From contig NZ_JAHXBU010000093.1 of the NCBI RefSeq assembly GCF_020178975.1, positions 372,001 through 436,000 on the forward strand: a DNA stretch of 64,000 nt, read 5' to 3'. Below the pieces are notes generated by a model. It did not search any database and was not told where the DNA came from. It saw only the letters and a program-made list of their open reading frames with translations. A program made the position numbers and the translations under genes. Positions 62,496 to 64,000 of this stretch are shown in pieces; within the stretch, counting starts at the first letter, position 1, and each line of letters opens with the position of its first letter. Source of the stretch: Cesiribacter sp. SM1. GTDB taxonomy: Bacteria > Bacteroidota > Bacteroidia > Cytophagales > Cyclobacteriaceae.

Positions 62496-63943
62496 GCTGG
62501 CTGATTGCTATCTTATACTGTAGTAGTTTACTCTTTCTCTTCCTCTTTAGCCTGGGTCAGCTGCACCTGACCTGGCACTACCTGCGCAGCCTGCGTAAAA
62601 AACAGGCTGTACCCCTTGCCCTTCCCGAAGAGCTGCCGGTGGTAACGGTTCAGCTCCCTATTTACAACGAACGCTATGTGGCCGAACGCCTGCTGGATGC
62701 CATTGCCCGCCTGCATTACCCTGCCGATAAACTGCAGATACAGGTGCTGGATGATTCGACCGACGATACTGTTGCCCTGATCTCAGCAAAAGCAGCAGCC
62801 CTGCAAGGGCAGGGGCTTTGGATAGAACATGTACGCCGCCCTAACAGGCAGGGCTTTAAAGCAGGAGCCCTGCAATGGGGTTTACAAAAGGCAAAAGGAG
62901 CATTTATTGCCATTTTCGATGCCGACTTTTTGCCTCCTGCAGATTTCCTGATAAAAACACTGCCCTATTTTCAGGCTCCTGAAACTGGGGTGGTGCAAAC
63001 GCGCTGGGGCCACCTGAATCGGACCTACAACCTGCTCACCAAGCTTCAGGCTTTTGGGCTCGATGCCCATTTTACCATTGAGCAGGGCGGTCGCAGTGAA
63101 GCTGGCAGCTACATTAACTTTAATGGCACCGGAGGCATCTGGCGCCGCAGCTGCATAGAAGATGCCGGCGGCTGGAGTGCCGATACCCTTACCGAAGACC
63201 TGGACCTAAGCTACAGGGCGCAGATGCGGGGCTGGAAGTTCCGGTACCTGGAGGAGGTGGAAAGTCCTGCAGAGCTCCCTGTTATTATGCCAGCCGTTCG
63301 CTCACAGCATTTCCGCTGGAATAAGGGCGCGGCAGAGTGTGCCCGTAAAAACCTGTTGAAATCGCTGCGCAGCCACGGTAGTTTTTTCAATAAGCTCCAT
63401 GCTTTTTTTCACCTCACCAACAGCAGCATTTTTATAGTAATACTCATAGCAGCTTTGCTGAGTGTTCCCATGCTTTTTGTTAAGGAATTACTTCCGGAGT
63501 TTGAACGGATTTTCTATTTTGGGAGAGTGTTCTTTTTTGGATTTCTGGCCATTGGCGTTTTTTACTGGGTAGCCAGCTACCGGCTTCATCCAAAAGGAAG
63601 TGTACTATACTTCTGGAGCTTGTTTCCACCATTTCTGATAGTTTCACTGGGTTTGTCTGCGCATAATACCATGGCAGTTGCAGAAGGCTGGCTGGGAAAG
63701 AAATCGCCTTTTTTGCGTACGCCCAAGTTTAACATTACAGGAAAGGAGGGGGCCTGGAAGGGCAATGTGTACCTGAGCCGTAATTTCAGCTGGATGACCC
63801 TGCTGGAAACCATCCTGGCTGTTTACTTCGTATTTGGCATTGGTGCTGGTTTGTACTTGCAGGATTATAGCTTATTGCTATTTCACAGCATGCTGGCCAT
63901 AGGCTTTATACTGGTAATTTATTATACCTTAAGTGGCAAATAG
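62492..63943 (+). CDS. Membrane GT2 glycosyltransferase (ceramide-glucosyltransferase / cellulose-synthase-like)
   Basis: 483 residues. A transmembrane helix at 5-25, then the GT2 core: VQLPIYNERYVAERLLDAIARL, DDSTDDTV, IFDADFLPP (DxD), TEDLDLSYRAQMRGW (TED, catalytic Asp) and SQHFRWNKGA (QxxRW). Then four transmembrane helices, SIFIVILIAALLSVPML, FYFGRVFFFGFLAIGVFYW and others. This is the processive or ceramide-type membrane GT2 plan. It probably works with the preceding transferase on a lipid-linked glycan. Confidence 0.9.
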   Translation: MSWLIAILYCSSLLFLFLFSLGQLHLTWHYLRSLRKKQAVPLALPEELPVVTVQLPIYNERYVAERLLDAIARLHYPADKLQIQVLDDSTDDTVALISAKAAALQGQGLWIEHVRRPNRQGFKAGALQWGLQKAKGAFIAIFDADFLPPADFLIKTLPYFQAPETGVVQTRWGHLNRTYNLLTKLQAFGLDAHFTIEQGGRSEAGSYINFNGTGGIWRRSCIEDAGGWSADTLTEDLDLSYRAQMRGWKFRYLEEVESPAELPVIMPAVRSQHFRWNKGAAECARKNLLKSLRSHGSFFNKLHAFFHLTNSSIFIVILIAALLSVPMLFVKELLPEFERIFYFGRVFFFGFLAIGVFYWVASYRLHPKGSVLYFWSLFPPFLIVSLGLSAHNTMAVAEGWLGKKSPFLRTPKFNITGKEGAWKGNVYLSRNFSWMTLLETILAVYFVFGIGAGLYLQDYSLLLFHSMLAIGFILVIYYTLSGK

Positions 63944-64000
63944 CTGTTTGCTGAATGTTGAATATAAAGATGCAGTGTGCCACCAGGGCAAAATGCTCTT

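Noticed and set aside
1-64000. CRISPR array, tRNA, rRNA, transposase or prophage
   Set aside because: No regularly spaced repeats of 24-40 bases, no tRNA T-loop pattern in intergenic regions and no transposase, integrase or phage motif in any translated frame.

Overview
The window reads as chromosomal DNA of a Bacteroidota bacterium, most likely a Cytophagales-type aerobe. The main pointers are a Type IX secretion C-terminal sorting domain on a C10 peptidase, two-domain TonB-dependent receptors, many short lipoprotein signals, promoters of the Bacteroidota form TTG-N19/20-TAnnTTTG, a small AraC regulator of the HMA-like Bacteroidota family, and a methylmalonyl-CoA mutase pair. I see no rRNA, tRNA, insertion sequence, prophage or CRISPR array. 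The species assignment is inference; no 16S gene is present.

Layout. 1-8.5 kb: a large multi-PAS hybrid kinase (cut by the left edge), an NtrC-type regulator, a peroxiredoxin-like protein, a UV-damage endonuclease, a flavin reductase-like protein and an ECF sigma/membrane-protein pair. 8.6-13.2 kb: a broken GH9 remnant, a DUF6249-type membrane protein that shares an ECF-type promoter with the sigma operon, a receiver-thioredoxin-reductase fusion without its CxxC, two tandem secreted thioredoxin-fold paralogues and a CAP protein. 13.5-21 kb: PRPP synthetase, YdjM-like protein, M28 peptidase, degenerate HMA/AraC regulator plus lipoprotein, a hemJ-SCO-cytochrome c operon, and an HtrA protease. 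22-30 kb: an iron-type TonB receptor behind two operator boxes, a PepSY membrane protein, an old yellow enzyme and a FUSC transporter. 30-37 kb: two SPW membrane proteins, an RRM protein, pheA, dnaA and a 5'-nucleotidase split over two genes. 37-47.7 kb: mutA-mutB, an OmpA-like lipoprotein, a secreted C10 peptidase, and a three-gene Mla/MCE lipid transporter. 47.9-64 kb: a cobalamin riboswitch, a BtuB-type receptor, a BtuG-like propeller lipoprotein, a histidine kinase with a degenerate receiver, meaB facing a btuF-btuC-btuD transporter, an FAD oxidoreductase, a polyferredoxin membrane protein and two GT2 glycosyltransferases.

The strongest theme is cobalamin. Uptake across the outer membrane (riboswitch-btuB-btuG-like) and inner membrane (btuFCD), the B12-dependent methylmalonyl-CoA mutase (mutAB) and its G-protein chaperone (meaB) all lie within 22 kb. 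The second theme is promoter architecture: an ECF promoter pair with identical elements and identical spacing, a promoter bracketed by two 23-bp operators, and two promoters whose -7 elements lie so close to the start codon that leaderless mRNAs are likely.

The least-explained items are the REC-glutaredoxin-TrxR fusion lacking its redox cysteines, the C-terminal extension of BtuD, the BtuG-like protein outside a gut context, the oxidoreductase/polyferredoxin pair beside the B12 importer, and a three-hairpin intergenic element at 5455-5540.
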